Below, one piece after another: positions 1-11,521 of a DNA stretch of 64,000 nt. The DNA comes from Melanopsichium pennsylvanicum (Eukaryota; Basidiomycota; Ustilaginomycetes; Ustilaginales), in assembly GCA_900208305.1 (NCBI GenBank), contig OAPG01000014.1:124001-188000 (forward strand), written 5' to 3'. Every line of letters begins with the position of its first letter. The first letter of the stretch is position 1. The notes below the pieces were generated by a model. That model did no database searches and was not told the DNA's origin. It saw only the letters and a list, made by a program, of their open reading frames with translations. The position numbers and the translations under genes were made by a program.

Positions 1-1004
1 ATTGCCGCAGCGCCATTCGCGTTGCCACTGCCGCCGTAGATCGAGTTGGGAGCGGAAGCCATCATACTCGCGCCCAAGCCTTGGAAGGAGGGAACATGCA
101 CGTGACTGTGCTGCGGCAGAGCGCGCATTTGCGGGGAAGTGCGCATACTTCGGGAGCCGTGGTACGACATGTTGGATCCGCTTGCAATGTAATTAGAATG
201 AGCGGAGGCGCCGTTGAAAAGGGCAGCGGTTTGGGACCGGACGCGGCCGTTGGGCGAAGCCGAATGGCTAGCGCTGGGAGCCGCAGCGGGCCCATGTGCT
301 GCAGCGGGCCCATGTGCTGCAGCGGGCCCATGTGCTGCAGCGGGCCCATGTGCTGCAGGCAGGGGAGCAGATCGGCTGGGCGAGGTCAAAAGTGGAGCTG
401 CATTTGCGCTCATCTGAGCTGGAAGGTACAAGGCAGCGTCGACATGATGAGATTCGGCGGAATGCGGATGCAGCGTAGCATACGCTTGAGCTGGTATCGC
501 CGGAAGACGGGCCGACTCGTTGTGGAAACCGTTGATGGGATGATTCGAGATTGTTTCGTCGAACGTTGCCGATCGCTTGGGAAGAAGGCCAGACTGCGAG
601 TAGGTGCCAGATGTTCTGCGCCCGGGGACGGTGGACGAGGAAGGTGCGGTCTCCTCGTGAGGAGCAGCAGCTCGATGAGCAGATGTCTTGTCGGAAGAAG
701 CGGCAGAGAGAGTGGCCTTCATCTTGGCGGAAGCCTCTGATCTGGCTGCACTAGGGCTACGTGCAGCAGACGAAACGGCGGAAGGCGTCAATCGGTCCAT
801 GTTTTCGGTTGCAGTGTAGCTGCCTGATAGAAAACGGGATGCGGACGCGGCCTCTTCGCCAGTCCACTGTTCTTGACAGGATGGCGATGCTCGTGTGGAG
901 CGGCCCGAGACCGAGGCTATCGAGCGCTGCGGCGACAACGCGGCGTCTTGCGATTGACTGCGCTGGCGAGGATTGCCGCCGGTGACTGTTGAGGACAATG
1001 GCAT
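1..1004 (-). CDS. Low-complexity protein, 3' end beyond the window
   Basis: On the minus strand one frame stays open from an ATG at 1004-1002 to the left edge, at least 334 codons, and the nearest upstream in-frame stop is near 1064. The protein begins MPLSSTVTGGNPRQRSQSQD and is rich in Ser, Ala, Pro and His with scattered basic residues. I see no recognisable domain, signal peptide or membrane segment in the visible part. About residues 216-240 are four copies of the hexapeptide AAAHGP, encoded by an 18-bp DNA repeat. Composition resembles the disordered regulatory proteins common in smut fungi. The start is tentative: an upstream exon is possible, and the C-terminus, where a domain might sit, lies outside the window. 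No function is assigned. Confidence 0.6.
   Translation of the reverse strand, partial: MPLSSTVTGGNPRQRSQSQDAALSPQRSIASVSGRSTRASPSCQEQWTGEEAASASRFLSGSYTATENMDRLTPSAVSSAARSPSAARSEASAKMKATLSAASSDKTSAHRAAAPHEETAPSSSTVPGRRTSGTYSQSGLLPKRSATFDETISNHPINGFHNESARLPAIPAQAYATLHPHSAESHHVDAALYLPAQMSANAAPLLTSPSRSAPLPAAHGPAAAHGPAAAHGPAAAHGPAAAPSASHSASPNGRVRSQTAALFNGASAHSNYIASGSNMSYHGSRSMRTSPQMRALPQHSHVHVPSFQGLGASMMASAPNSIYGGSGNANGAAA
285..358. repeat. 18-bp tandem repeat, about 4 copies
   Basis: The unit cagcgggcccatgtgctg is repeated perfectly about four times. It lies in frame in the minus-strand gene and encodes AAAHGP repeats, so copy-number change would keep the frame. Confidence 0.9.
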
Positions 1005-2119
1005 ATTTGCTGCGGGTTTTGGCTGTTGTGAGAGAGGACAGAAGCCTGTGATACAACCTGCTTATTCTTTTGGCCGCTGGTCCAGCGAAAGTGTTCCCGA
1101 GGGTGAAAGAGTGAGCAAAGTGTCAAAACACGCGCTACGTCGAGATAGAATGCGAGACTAGCAGCCCATGGACGAAGTCGAGCGGCGTCGGCTTTCGTGC
1201 GTGTGTTGATATGTGACTGGATCGAAGGCAGCCGAGGGAAGATATGTCGTTTTGTAAAGCCAAAAAAAAAAATCCCTAAGGAACCGCCGCTTGCGTCGTT
1301 GAACGCAGTAGAATGCTACGATGCACGTTGTTATGAAAAAAGATGCTATTGCGATACGGATTTGACGTCTTTGATATGGTTGAAGATATGTTGATAGTAT
1401 GTCAGGGAACTGAAAAGGTACGAGCGGGGAAACGACGAATGCTGACGATGCAGGAAAAGGGGTTCGATGTGCGGGCAGGAGGTGGGGGTTACGAATCAAG
1501 CCGACCGGCGACTTGGTGAGAAGCTAAGATGCGAAGAAGACACTCTGCTAGTGTTGTGCGACTGCGTCAAGGATGTGGTCGAGGTAGGATGAGTCGAAGA
1601 AAGTGGACAGCGCGAAAGAGGATGTGCGCTCCACTGGGCTGAAAAGCGTGACTGATTGAATGAGCAGGGTGCTGTTCGTAGACAGGAGCGAAGGCTTGAA
1701 GTGCTTAATTTGGTCGGAATGCGTGAGATGTGAAGTGGCGTTCCAATTGATGCTTGCTTACTGCGCCTGTACGAGAAGGCCAAGGGACGACGGGAATTAT
1801 GGTGGAGTGACGGTGACTTTCTTGAAGGGTCAATCCGAGAATGGAAATGAGGCTAGTCTTTTAGAAAGAGCCTGGTACAGTAGCTAGGTTTGACAATGTG
1901 CACTTTGGCATCAAAGTGAGGAGGGAAGCTGTAGACGAGCAGACAGCGCAAGTTTGATTCGGTGATTCCTTGTGGTCTGGTGGAAAGGAGGAGTAAGAAC
2001 ATGGAAGGAGGCCATGGTTGCTGAGCAATTGCAAATAACTGAGCCGCTGTACACTCATCCATGCAACTTCTGACGGCCGACTATGTGACACTGACACTCA
2101 CACCACCATCCGATGACTG

Positions 2120-2121
<2 letters not shown>

Positions 2122-2178
<57 letters not shown>
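2122..2178. repeat. (AC)n microsatellite
   Basis: An uninterrupted AC dinucleotide run of about 57 bases. Confidence 0.97.
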
Positions 2179-2180
<2 letters not shown>

Positions 2181-2301
2181 CAGTTTGTCTACACTTTTTT
2201 CGCTCGAGCCTTATCATTTTGATTCAAGGATTATGGATGATTGAACTCTCTTTTTTTGATTTGGAAGGCCGGCAATTCGTTTGCCATCGCGTGATGGCTT
2301 T

Positions 2302-2333
2302 GGTTGGCTGGTTGGCTGGTTGGCTGGTTGGCT
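2302..2333. repeat. GGTTGGCT x4 minisatellite
   Basis: Four perfect copies of the 8-mer ggttggct in intergenic DNA. Confidence 0.9.
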
Positions 2334-5300
2334 GAGCTGCGGTCAAGCTTTACGCGCGTAAAAGTGCACCTTTCCTTTCCAGTCTTTCCCTTTCACCGAC
2401 CGAGATGGGTTGCAAGGGTCCAACATTGTCTATGAATTTTTTTGGTCCAAGTTGTTAGATTGTTTACCCACAGCTGCCAGGCAACGCGCAAATTTTTAAG
2501 CTTCAACGCTATGCAGTGCAGGCCTGCTTCTGTAAGTGCAGTGTGCTGCCGTTGACTGAATGCAGGGATTATGCGACGGTTACGTGCTCCTGCCCGCAAT
2601 GTTCCCATGCGGCCCACGTCCCTTTGTCATCTACTTGCTCATATATTGCATTTGGGGCTCATTCATGCTTGTCTATGTATCAAGTCAACATTGGCTCAAT
2701 CGGCAGCTTTCTTACCTCCTCAGTGGTGTGATTGGCCTTGCAGAGCTTAATTGAGATTCCTGTTCACAATCAGGAACAAGTAGCGTGGTGTCAGTGGCCA
2801 ATGTGCCTAACTTGGGGTTCCATTTAATGTCCAATGAAACCTGCGGGTTTTGTTGTGTTTCGAAATGAAATCCGCTGGAAGTGCGTGTTCTATCCAGTTT
2901 TGTTCCGAGAGCCGCTGGAACCGTTCCGAGTCGACTAGCCTCTGTGAGCACTCCGTTCAGCGGTAGTGCGGCTTGTCTGAATGTTTGTATGACCTGCGCT
3001 ATACACGAGTGTTCTTGACGCAAGCGCTGGTCGCTGTCTACAACGTCTCCTGGGAACTTAGGAGCCGTGGTCACTGACTGATGAGGCTACGGTGTGGGTT
3101 CCGTCGCCGCGGTTGAGGCAGCGGAGACGAGAAATAGATACTGAGAAACTTATAACATTTATAGGTAAGGTAATGAATAATAGAGTGGATGAGCTCTGCT
3201 CCTCCACAATTGAAACAAATGCCCTTCAAGTCTCCGGACTGATAGAAATCGAACAAGAACTGCCTCTTTTGACTCGCTTCTCACGCTTGCAACATGCATC
3301 CGAGCGTGTTTAGTGTGGGTTGACTATGCACGCTCGAGAGAAGCACTCACAGACTGCGTCCTATCAGAGTGGCCAGCCATCTCCGACCTGCACCCCTCTC
3401 CAGCATCCCTGACCGGAATCAGCTGAGAGAGTTGTGCTCAGTGTGCGGCTTAGCGTGCCATGCTTGGCCCAGATCGCCGTTTCACCCACCGCCCAGCCTC
3501 ACCGCCATCCCTCAATGCTTTATCAGAGCTGACAAGTGTTACGCCTCAAAGTAAAGATGGAATCATCATCTGGAGGCGTTGGCAGCCTTACCTGAAACGC
3601 GTGTATTGCTATTGTGGCAACCTGTCTTGATTTGCCAAGAGACGATTGTCAAATCCACTCTTTGAGACACCAGGACGAGTCCGTACAGCTTCGAGAACGC
3701 TCAACGTCAACACCGTCAATCGCTGACAACCCGCTCGGGCGGTTCTTCCGGACTTTGATTTCTTTGCATTCCCCTTTTCTCACACCAGAGGGAAGCAACC
3801 GCACAAACAAGTCTTTCTCGTTTATCCTCTATCCCACATGACAGCGGTATGGTGAGATTTGGACAAAGATCGAAGCCCGATTCGATTCCAAGCGAAGTTA
3901 CTCACCGCCATTTCACATCACGCTGCACACGCTTCTCATACAAGCAACTTTTTCTCCTCCCTGTGATGATATCTTAACGCCCAAAATGATGATTTTCTCT
4001 TTTCCAAGCGCTAGCTGTAACGATATGTTGAAAGGACCAAACCTCACCGATTCCCTACTCTGGGCTCTTCAATGTGAGATTCACCACTCAGTCTCCTTCT
4101 TCCACTCTGTATCGCCTCTTGGATTGTCGCAAGACGTAGCAATGAGCAGCTTTCAATAACAATGAATGGCATCGCCCAAGGGTCTCCCTTTGGCTACGTA
4201 CTTGCCGCCGCCCCAGCCAAATCCGAGGAAAGACTGCTCGTGGCTGTCAGAAGCGCCGTCCTTCCCCAATGCCGTTTGGGAAAGGTTCGCTGTGCGAGCA
4301 GACTCAAGGACTCAGAGCCTGGCAGCGAGCAAAATGTCAAAGAGTATGGTCTTCTTCTGGCCTCAGCAACACCCGACGCTGCTGCAGTAGACTTTGGTTT
4401 GGTCGTCGAACTCATCCCACCAACATCGTCATCCTCACAGATTCCACATACGTTCGAGGCGCATGGATTGTGGTGGGTGCCAACGAGTGACTAGTTGATG
4501 GATACGCTGACAAGACCAAGCCTCATGATAGCACAGTCAATCGAGGTCGTCGGTTGAACTTGAGATATATATTTTCTGTCCAATCGTTTGAGAGTGTAAA
4601 CGAGCTGCTGCCATTTGGCTCGCGTCCAGTTTAGCGAGCCACGTAGGGTTGCTCCCCTTGCATCCGACCACTGGACTGTGGCTCGAAGTGACCACTTTGA
4701 CCTGCTGTGCTGTACCTGAAGCCTCATCGCTTCCATCATGGCTTTTCCATCCTCGTAGCGAGACCCAAGCGATGCTTCTCTTATATATATATCTGTGGCT
4801 CCATGCTTATGAGAGCATATCATCTGGTCGCTAAGCTTGGTAGCGAATGTCTCAGCTTCGCTTCTTAGATTTGACCGTGCACTCGCGCATCCCTGACAGT
4901 TTCGCGCTCTCACTAAATTAGCCTTCCAGCCCGGTGCTTGTCAGCCCTTCGATGTTTCCCCTTCGTCTATCCTGGTTCTGCCGTCATTCGTCTTCTTCCG
5001 ACTTCAATTGAATCTTAGCGGCAATCACCGTACCTGTCAGATCTTAAGCATGCATGCTACTGCAGCCTTCGCTTGAGACTTGAGTCTTTCAAGCAAACAA
5101 GCTCCTTGTTGCTTGTGGCCTTGCTCCTGTACCAAGCTCACAGCCGAATTTCCGCCCTTTCTGGCTTTTCGATAGCTCGAACCCCGTTTGTCGGCCTTTG
5201 ACGTTTGCTATCGTCAGCAGGTGACGGTGCCAAAGCAAGAATGGATTCTTGAACGATGTCGTACCATTGCGATGTTTCGCTGATTGATCTCAGAGCGCGA

Positions 5301-5448
5301 ACTCCCCAACTTCACTGCTAACGATTCATCTGAGAGCAAATGATCTTCCCCCCACCACCATCTTGAGCAAACGAGTCTCGCTGCTGCTTGCATTGCGAAC
5401 AGCATTCACCATACCTTGATCAGTATCTTGACCGCCAGTGACCTCGCA

Positions 5449-7092
5449 ATGTCAGCGGTCGAACGTCGCTCTCTACCCCAATCGTTTTCAGCGATCGCCT
5501 CTAAAGGCCGTCGACTCTTTGCTCGCGATTCTGACACAATCTCATCGGAATGGTCAAACAGATCACCCATGCCACTCCCAACTTCAGCCCTCAATCTCAA
5601 CGAAGCTCTTGAACAATGCTGGTCTGCAGCCTCCTCTCCATATTGCCTCAGCACCCAGCTCCGGTCACCGCAGCCTTCTGCTTCACTTCAATCCAATAGC
5701 TGGGGCAAGGATTTTGGTCGACGACGGTCTTCGAACACCACCACCACCTCTACCTCTAGCGCTGGCGGCCTCACGCAGGAGAAGTCGCAGCGACGTCGCA
5801 AGTCACTCTTTTCCAAAAAGCCACGCTCTGAGCATCTTTTCGATGCAATGCTCGAAGAAGATGCACAGAAGCTTCAACGTCAGTTCGTCGATCCTTTTGC
5901 TCGAAATACGCAGTACAATCTTGTCGGCACGGTGGTGTCGCTCCAGCAATCCAGTGACCGTGGTGCGGGTAAATCGGACTCTGGTTCGCTGCTTTCCCGA
6001 ACCAGGTCCACTCAGAGACTGTCGGCGCATCAACAAAAGCAACAGCAGCGTCAGTGGCAACAGCAGCAGCTCAAAAAGGAGGCCCTAGACCGAGTCTCTG
6101 ATTTGGTTTGCCTGTCAGTCGAGAATCAGACAGAGATGTCGCGAGGTCACATCGGTGCTTCTTCGCCGACATTCCTGTCGCCGTCTCCGACCACGTGCGA
6201 TAGATACTTTTATCCGGTCGCGGAACCTGCTTCGCCCTCGAGTCCTGGGAATAGCACCGGTAGCAGCACGAGCCTGGTCGCCTTCCCCATGCATGGCAGA
6301 GCAGGGAGGGGTCTCTATCTTACTGTGAACAGCGATGCGGATACCACCGGCGATCTTTCGAGTGTCGCATCTCCGTCGTTATCTACGATCTCGACAAAGG
6401 CCGACTGTCCTCGCGATTCGGAACTTGATGCACCACCAGAAGGGGACGAAGGACCTCAAAGTGCATTTTGGCTCCACGTGCCTTCGCCAGCACAACACAC
6501 TATACTGCTGCCGTCCGCAATGAAGCGGCACCCGAGCAGAACTATGGAGCTCGACACCAGCAAGCGATCCAGCGCATCACTCAGAGCCGAAATTGGGCAC
6601 GGATCAATGTCAAAGCCCGCTTCGACCTTGACGTCCAGATTGTACGCCAACTCTCAGCAACAATCTTTTGATTGGTCTGACTCTGAAGACTCTCGCACCT
6701 CGCTGCATCCACCGCCACCACTACGACCTTCCCGCAATCCACTGCGTAGCCGGTCAAAAAGTCTGAGCGCGGCAACAGCGAGAGCGAGAGGGACGGATCG
6801 CGCAAGCATCCGATCGTCCTCGCCGCCTCCTCCACTCCCTACGCCGCCCACGCCGTTATCGTCATCGTCGTCAGTGGTAGTAGCAAGCGGCCTGGTGGGA
6901 CCTCTTAACTTGACCCCAGTGCAAAGTCAATCTGGGTCCAGAAGAACATCGGAACATGGCCGCCCGCGAGTAGGTAGGTCCGACAGCTGGGCTTCAATTG
7001 CGTCGAACGGCTCGTTCGAGGAGCAGCAGGGACCGCCCTTCCATACTCCCACCTTTGGCACAAGTCAATGGTCCTCGTTGCCTGTATCCTGA
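5449..7092 (+). CDS. Unrecognised Ser-rich protein
   Basis: This is a 547-residue single-exon frame. The start chosen is the first ATG (5449, MSAVERRSLPQ); the frame is open slightly further upstream but without an ATG. The protein is dominated by Ser, Pro, Arg and Gln low-complexity sequence: a basic patch near residue 125 (SQRRRKSLFSKKPR), a poly-Gln stretch near residue 200 and a proline run near residue 460 (SSPPPPLPTPPTPL). A short more ordered segment around residues 140-175 contains DAMLEEDAQKLQRQFVDPF. Many RxxS-type sites suggest a phosphoregulated scaffold, but that is inference. No catalytic motif, transmembrane segment or signal peptide is visible, and I do not recognise the family. 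Confidence 0.7.
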   Translation: MSAVERRSLPQSFSAIASKGRRLFARDSDTISSEWSNRSPMPLPTSALNLNEALEQCWSAASSPYCLSTQLRSPQPSASLQSNSWGKDFGRRRSSNTTTTSTSSAGGLTQEKSQRRRKSLFSKKPRSEHLFDAMLEEDAQKLQRQFVDPFARNTQYNLVGTVVSLQQSSDRGAGKSDSGSLLSRTRSTQRLSAHQQKQQQRQWQQQQLKKEALDRVSDLVCLSVENQTEMSRGHIGASSPTFLSPSPTTCDRYFYPVAEPASPSSPGNSTGSSTSLVAFPMHGRAGRGLYLTVNSDADTTGDLSSVASPSLSTISTKADCPRDSELDAPPEGDEGPQSAFWLHVPSPAQHTILLPSAMKRHPSRTMELDTSKRSSASLRAEIGHGSMSKPASTLTSRLYANSQQQSFDWSDSEDSRTSLHPPPPLRPSRNPLRSRSKSLSAATARARGTDRASIRSSSPPPPLPTPPTPLSSSSSVVVASGLVGPLNLTPVQSQSGSRRTSEHGRPRVGRSDSWASIASNGSFEEQQGPPFHTPTFGTSQWSSLPVS

Positions 7093-7385
7093 AGGGAATA
7101 AATATATATGTATATATATTATAAAAAGGAAAAGAAAAACCCTTGAGCATGTCGATATAATCACAACCCTTTTTCAATTCAATCTTTCATTACGCTACGT
7201 CCTGGAATGTGAAAATTTCGTCCGAGGTGGCGCTAGAGCATAGTTCTGGCTTGAGAAATCTGAGATGGAATGATTTTGAGTAGACACCAACGGAAACAGT
7301 GGTGGATGTGGATAATGCTTATGATTGTCGATACAAGTACAAAAGTTCGAGTTATGGGAAGGTCGAATGAAAAGATAGTGATGAA

Positions 7386-7861
7386 TCATGCCTCGCGGAG
7401 AAGCTTCTTGAGGACATCGCGCTGTGGTTTCGAGACCTAAGGTCACAAGCAACAAAATGTGAGAGTACAGATTTTGTCAGCGTTCGGCAACTCATCTCAG
7501 CAAATGAGTCAAACTTGAATCCTTCCACGCCTTCTACATGACATTTTGACAATGTCTGCTAATGACCACTCCAAGAACTGGGACGTATCGATTCGATTCG
7601 ATGGACAAAGACACTTACCTTCCAGTACAGGTCCTTGTTGGACACATTCTTTGCAATGCGCACATTGCCTCCCAGCTCTTGACCTTTAATGATCTTGTTC
7701 TCGAGCTCAGCGGCTACATCTGCTGTTGTAGGCTTTGGCTTCAAGCTCGATGCGGCGGAAGTTGCTTTGATGGAGGATGCAGATGGAGGAAGGCGGAGGG
7801 AGGGAAATGCGGAAGCTGGGAGCGGCTTCACTTTGAGCGCTCGGACGGCTGTCGACCTCAT
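7386..7861 (-). CDS. Small spliced, probably mitochondrial protein
   Basis: There are two exons on the minus strand. Exon 1 is 7861-7619 (ATG at 7861, ending in ...NKDLYWK), followed by a canonical GTAAGT donor. Exon 2 is 7436-7386 after a TTAG acceptor and encodes VSKPQRDVLKKLLREA then stop. Phases match and the product is 97 residues. The N-terminus is rich in Arg, Ser, Ala and Pro with no acidic residues for about 45 positions, as expected of a mitochondrial presequence. The conserved-looking part (AELENKIIKGQELGGN...) is short and basic at its C-terminus. It may be a mitochondrial ribosomal or respiratory-assembly small protein, but I do not recognise it. It is divergent with the UBA/UIM gene at 8343. 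Confidence 0.65.
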
Positions 7862-8342
7862 TTTGACGATAGACTGTAGAGTCTGACTGGTATCGGCTGA
7901 TGTTTTGTTATACGAGAGGTTCGATATCGTGTCGATAGATGGTGATTGAACGTGCAAGACAGGTTAAGAGATGGTGATAGTGTAGCACAAGAAAGGCGAA
8001 ATGTCAGATAGGGCGGAAGGACAACGTTTCACAAAAATCTGTAAGAAAGTTTATTTCGGCCGGCAAGTATCCGGGCTATGCCAGGGTGCATCGGTTACTC
8101 CACATATCTGTGAGGAAAAGTGTTGGACTGCGCCTTGATCAGTCCGACAGTACTCTGACCTTCGTGTCCCTAGATTTAATGCTCCTCTTACCCACATTTC
8201 GTCCGTTATCATTTCAGCATACGTTTCGAGTCGCAACTAGCGTTGGAGCATAGACGAGACGCTCCCTATCATCAACGCTGAGATCTCTCTCTCTCGGAAG
8301 CCAGTCCCGTCTCAAAGCCTGGCGTTGCGGTCACCGCGAACG
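7862..8342. promoter_or_regulatory. Divergent promoter interval
   Basis: 480 bases between the minus-strand 97-aa gene and the plus-strand UBA/UIM gene. A pyrimidine-rich tract with CTCTCTCTC lies just before the plus-strand ATG. No clear TATA box is seen. Confidence 0.4.
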
Positions 8343-11257
8343 ATGAGCGACCGTTCCTCATTGATACAGCAGATCTGTGTTATCACAGACTGCAATGACT
8401 ATCAAGCATCACTTGTGCTCGAGCGTTCCAACTGGGATGTGGAGAGAGCAATGAACTCATTCTTCGACGATCCGCCACCAAAAGTGAGTATCTACTGGTC
8501 TATTGCCGCTAGCTGCAGAACACTGTCTAGCTCACCTTTGTTGGACGTTCTTTATCGCCGCACATAACAGGAGCCCCTCGCACCCTCAGCAACGCAAATC
8601 TCATCTACCGCCGTTGTCCCATTCCAGGTAGCAGACAACCAAAATGCAGCGTCAGGCTGGGATGTTCCATTCAATCCAGACTTTGCGCCCCCTTCAGGAG
8701 CCCCTCCGGGACCTATTCATGGTTGGGGCCCCGATAAAAACGGTGAGTTGCCATTGCTGTTGTTCTTACGCTCCAGCTCTCAGAAGCTGAAAATTCCGTT
8801 TCCCTCTCTGCACAGATGTGATAGACTTGACAAACGACACAGACGCGGATGATGATCTGCGGCGAGCCATGGAAGCATCTCTGCAAGACCATCAATCTCA
8901 GCATACACACAGACCACCAGCGCCCTCAAGCACAGTTGGCGTAAGTGACCAGGCAGCCACTCATGGATGGAGCAGCAGAAGCAGAAGCCGTCAGACATTC
9001 ATTGGAAAGGGCCCTTTGACCGTTCGGCAGATCGACAACGACGATAATGAATCCGACCTCAAGCCTGTCCGCCTTCCACTTGACGCGCAGCTCAGCGCTA
9101 TCTTTGACGAGGACGAGTGCATGCACAACCGTAAAGCTATTCCGCAACAGAGCGCCGAGGATCATGGATACAGGCTCCGTGATCGACACAAACTTGTCAG
9201 ACCTACCAACACTGTGCAGACGCTTTTCGAGATGGGTCGATGCCCCAAAGTCACGAGGACATATGGTGACCGGGCCTCTCGAGGCAGACGACCAAGAGGG
9301 GCAGGGCAGGGCAGGAGAGGAAGAAACGCGAGAAGAAGTCAACGAGGCTGGTCTACGGTGCGCGCTGATAGCCTCAACCGATCTGCAAAGTCTCTCTTTC
9401 CCGAGAACATCACTAACAATGCTGGCTGTTCTCTTTTTTTATGATTGACAGGATATCGGCATGTCCGAAGACGAACAACTACGGCAGGCCCTAGAAGCCA
9501 GTGTGCAGAGTCATCATGACCTTTTGCTACCAAATGGCTCCGGAGCGCGGACACCCGCTTTGCCTCAGCATCTCGAGACTGATCTACAAAGCCGCCGCTT
9601 GCCAGGAGCGCCCGTGGCCATGGTGGCACCCTTCGCCTCACTTGATGTCGTCGCCGCGCTCCTGCAAGCCTTGTTTGCAGCGCCGCCAGTCCGTAGAGCG
9701 TACCTTGCCGCTAGACCTGCAGACCAACGTGGTCCTGACCTTTCTAGCTACTGGAAAGGCGCTCCACCCACCGAGACAGACCCCGACGCGCCCGCACCAC
9801 TAGCATTAGAAGCACACTTCGAACTTGCTCAGCGCATACAGACACTCTTTGCCTTCTCCCAGCTCTCACAACGCCCAGTTTGCGTCGTTAAAGACGTCAC
9901 CTCACTCACGCCGAGTGAAATATATGCACGAGGTGCTGATTGGTCTCCTCCTATCGAGGCCGCCAGTCTGTTCTACGACTTCTTGGTCGAAAGCTGGACC
10001 AAACACGTCGCTGCAATCAGCGAATTGATCCTGAACAACCCAACCGCTCAGCCAGTGGAAACAGACGCTCTCTGGATGACCGACGCTCTCTTTCTCTCTA
10101 GCGGCGCAGCAGCCTTGACCAGTCCTGCATCGCCACGCGCGAATGGTTCACAAACGCCCAAAATCGAGCAGCAACGAAGCTTTATACAGTTGCGGCATGA
10201 CTCTGTCAACTCGGATACCTACTCGTGTCTGCGCGCGGCTCTCGCATCCGACGGCGAAGGCGCTCTACTCACCCGCACGGCGCACACGATCAGCATGGGT
10301 CTTGATCACGCCCTCTTCACTTCTGACGTTGGAACTCCTCCACCGTTTACCATCAACGAGCGCATCCATCTCGATTCTCTCATGTGGGATCGTCGTCAAG
10401 GAGTGCGATTGGACTCTGAATTGCGAAATCTCGAAATTGTCCGACTCGACGCTCTTCGGCAAGAACTCGAGACGCGAAAGCGTAAACTCATGGGTGATGC
10501 CGGTAGGCCATTATCCGACGTGCTTGCCGGAACTAGACGCTACTTTGAAGAAATTGCCCCTTCTGTGGACGGAGGGTCCGATGCCATCCGCGCATCATCT
10601 CTGGCCGAAGCAGCGCCGCAGATGACCAAAATTGTGGATGCGATCCAAGCCGATATCGTGGGAACCGACAAGTTGATCGCTAGGATTCGAGCGCAGATCG
10701 ATGCAAAGCGAGCCTTGGTTGCCGAAAGAGCGAAGAGAGAAGCGGCAAATCCGGAATGGACACAGCTGGCGTATGATCTAGTCGCCGTCTTATGCCATGA
10801 GGCTGGGAGGTGCGTCAGTCTTGTTAAGCAAGGCGATGGGAGTTGGTGGAAGGTGACTGGAGGCAAAGCGGTGAGGATTGAAAAGGAAAATGTGATTATG
10901 GGTAGGCCACAGGACCCGAGCTTGAGCGTATTCTGGTTAGTATATGTAAGAGTGGAGGATGAACAAGGCACGACGGGAGAGGTGGAAGAGGTGTTGGTAG
11001 GTGAAGCGATGAAGGCTGCGATTGCGGATGACAATCTGACGTACGAATCAGAGCTATTGTCGTTGATCCAATCCGATGCAGCTACGCCCAGTCCAACTGT
11101 GGATGATGAAATTCAGCTCGTTCAAGGTCCAAAGGGTGAGAAGTTGAACGGTATAGCTGCGACCGCGCAAGGTAACCTTGGAGATGTGACGATGTATATT
11201 GACCCTGACATCGAAGTGAGGACCGAGGAAGCGCCAAGATCTCCTCGCGCGACGTGA
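8343..11257 (+). CDS. UBA/UIM protein with inactive USP (peptidase C19) fold
   Basis: Predicted exons are 8343-8483, 8571-8742, 8816-9357 and 9452-11257, giving 886 residues. The first two junctions have clear GTGAGT donors; the third donor (GTGCGC at 9358) is weak, so that boundary is provisional. Residues 1-45 look like a UBA-type ubiquitin-binding domain. Two UIM motifs follow (DDDLRRAMEASLQ and SEDEQLRQALEASVQ). The rest aligns by eye with the USP fold, in the order seen in USP25/USP28. The Cys box ending ALLQALFAAPPVRRAYL has Asp (codon 9644) where the nucleophile Cys belongs. The His box YDLVAVLCHEAGRCVSLVK has Arg (codon 10808) for His, and the third position in WWKVTGGK is Gly. It therefore probably binds ubiquitin chains without cleaving them. 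I recall similar 'ubiquitin interaction motif' proteins in other fungi. Confidence 0.8.
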
Positions 11258-11521
11258 TAGGGCCCAGGCTGTGTTATCACAAAAACGATGGTGCTATTTG
11301 CGAAGCAACACATTTGGTAGCACAGTCTCTATTTTAGTTGCTTAGCAGTGCCGGACTTTGGCACACTGTCGGATTGATGTCAGCATCTGACGGCCTGGAC
11401 AAGAATTTGGTGATGTCCTGATGTACGCTCGATGAAGGTCAACTCTTTTGAAATGCAGTGATGATGAAAGGAATACAAAGATGAGAGAGAGCAAGATTTG
11501 CTCTGAATGAAGTGCTTTTCT

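Larger units (their letters stand above)
1005..5448. other. 4.4-kb gene-poor stretch
   Basis: I found no convincing gene here. The longest open frames (1158-1499 minus, 2712-3074 minus, 4162-4494 plus) have no recognisable domain and overlap competing frames of similar length. The stretch holds an (AC)n microsatellite, a short GGTTGGCT array and AT-richer patches. It probably contains the upstream regions of the left-edge minus gene and of the plus gene starting at 5449. Confidence 0.5.

Noticed and set aside
4162..4494. 110-aa open frame, with an RNase H-like fragment (NIVILTDSTYV) in an overlapping frame
   Set aside because: The match is about ten residues, in a different frame from the longest open frame, and no other RNase H motif lies nearby; probably chance.
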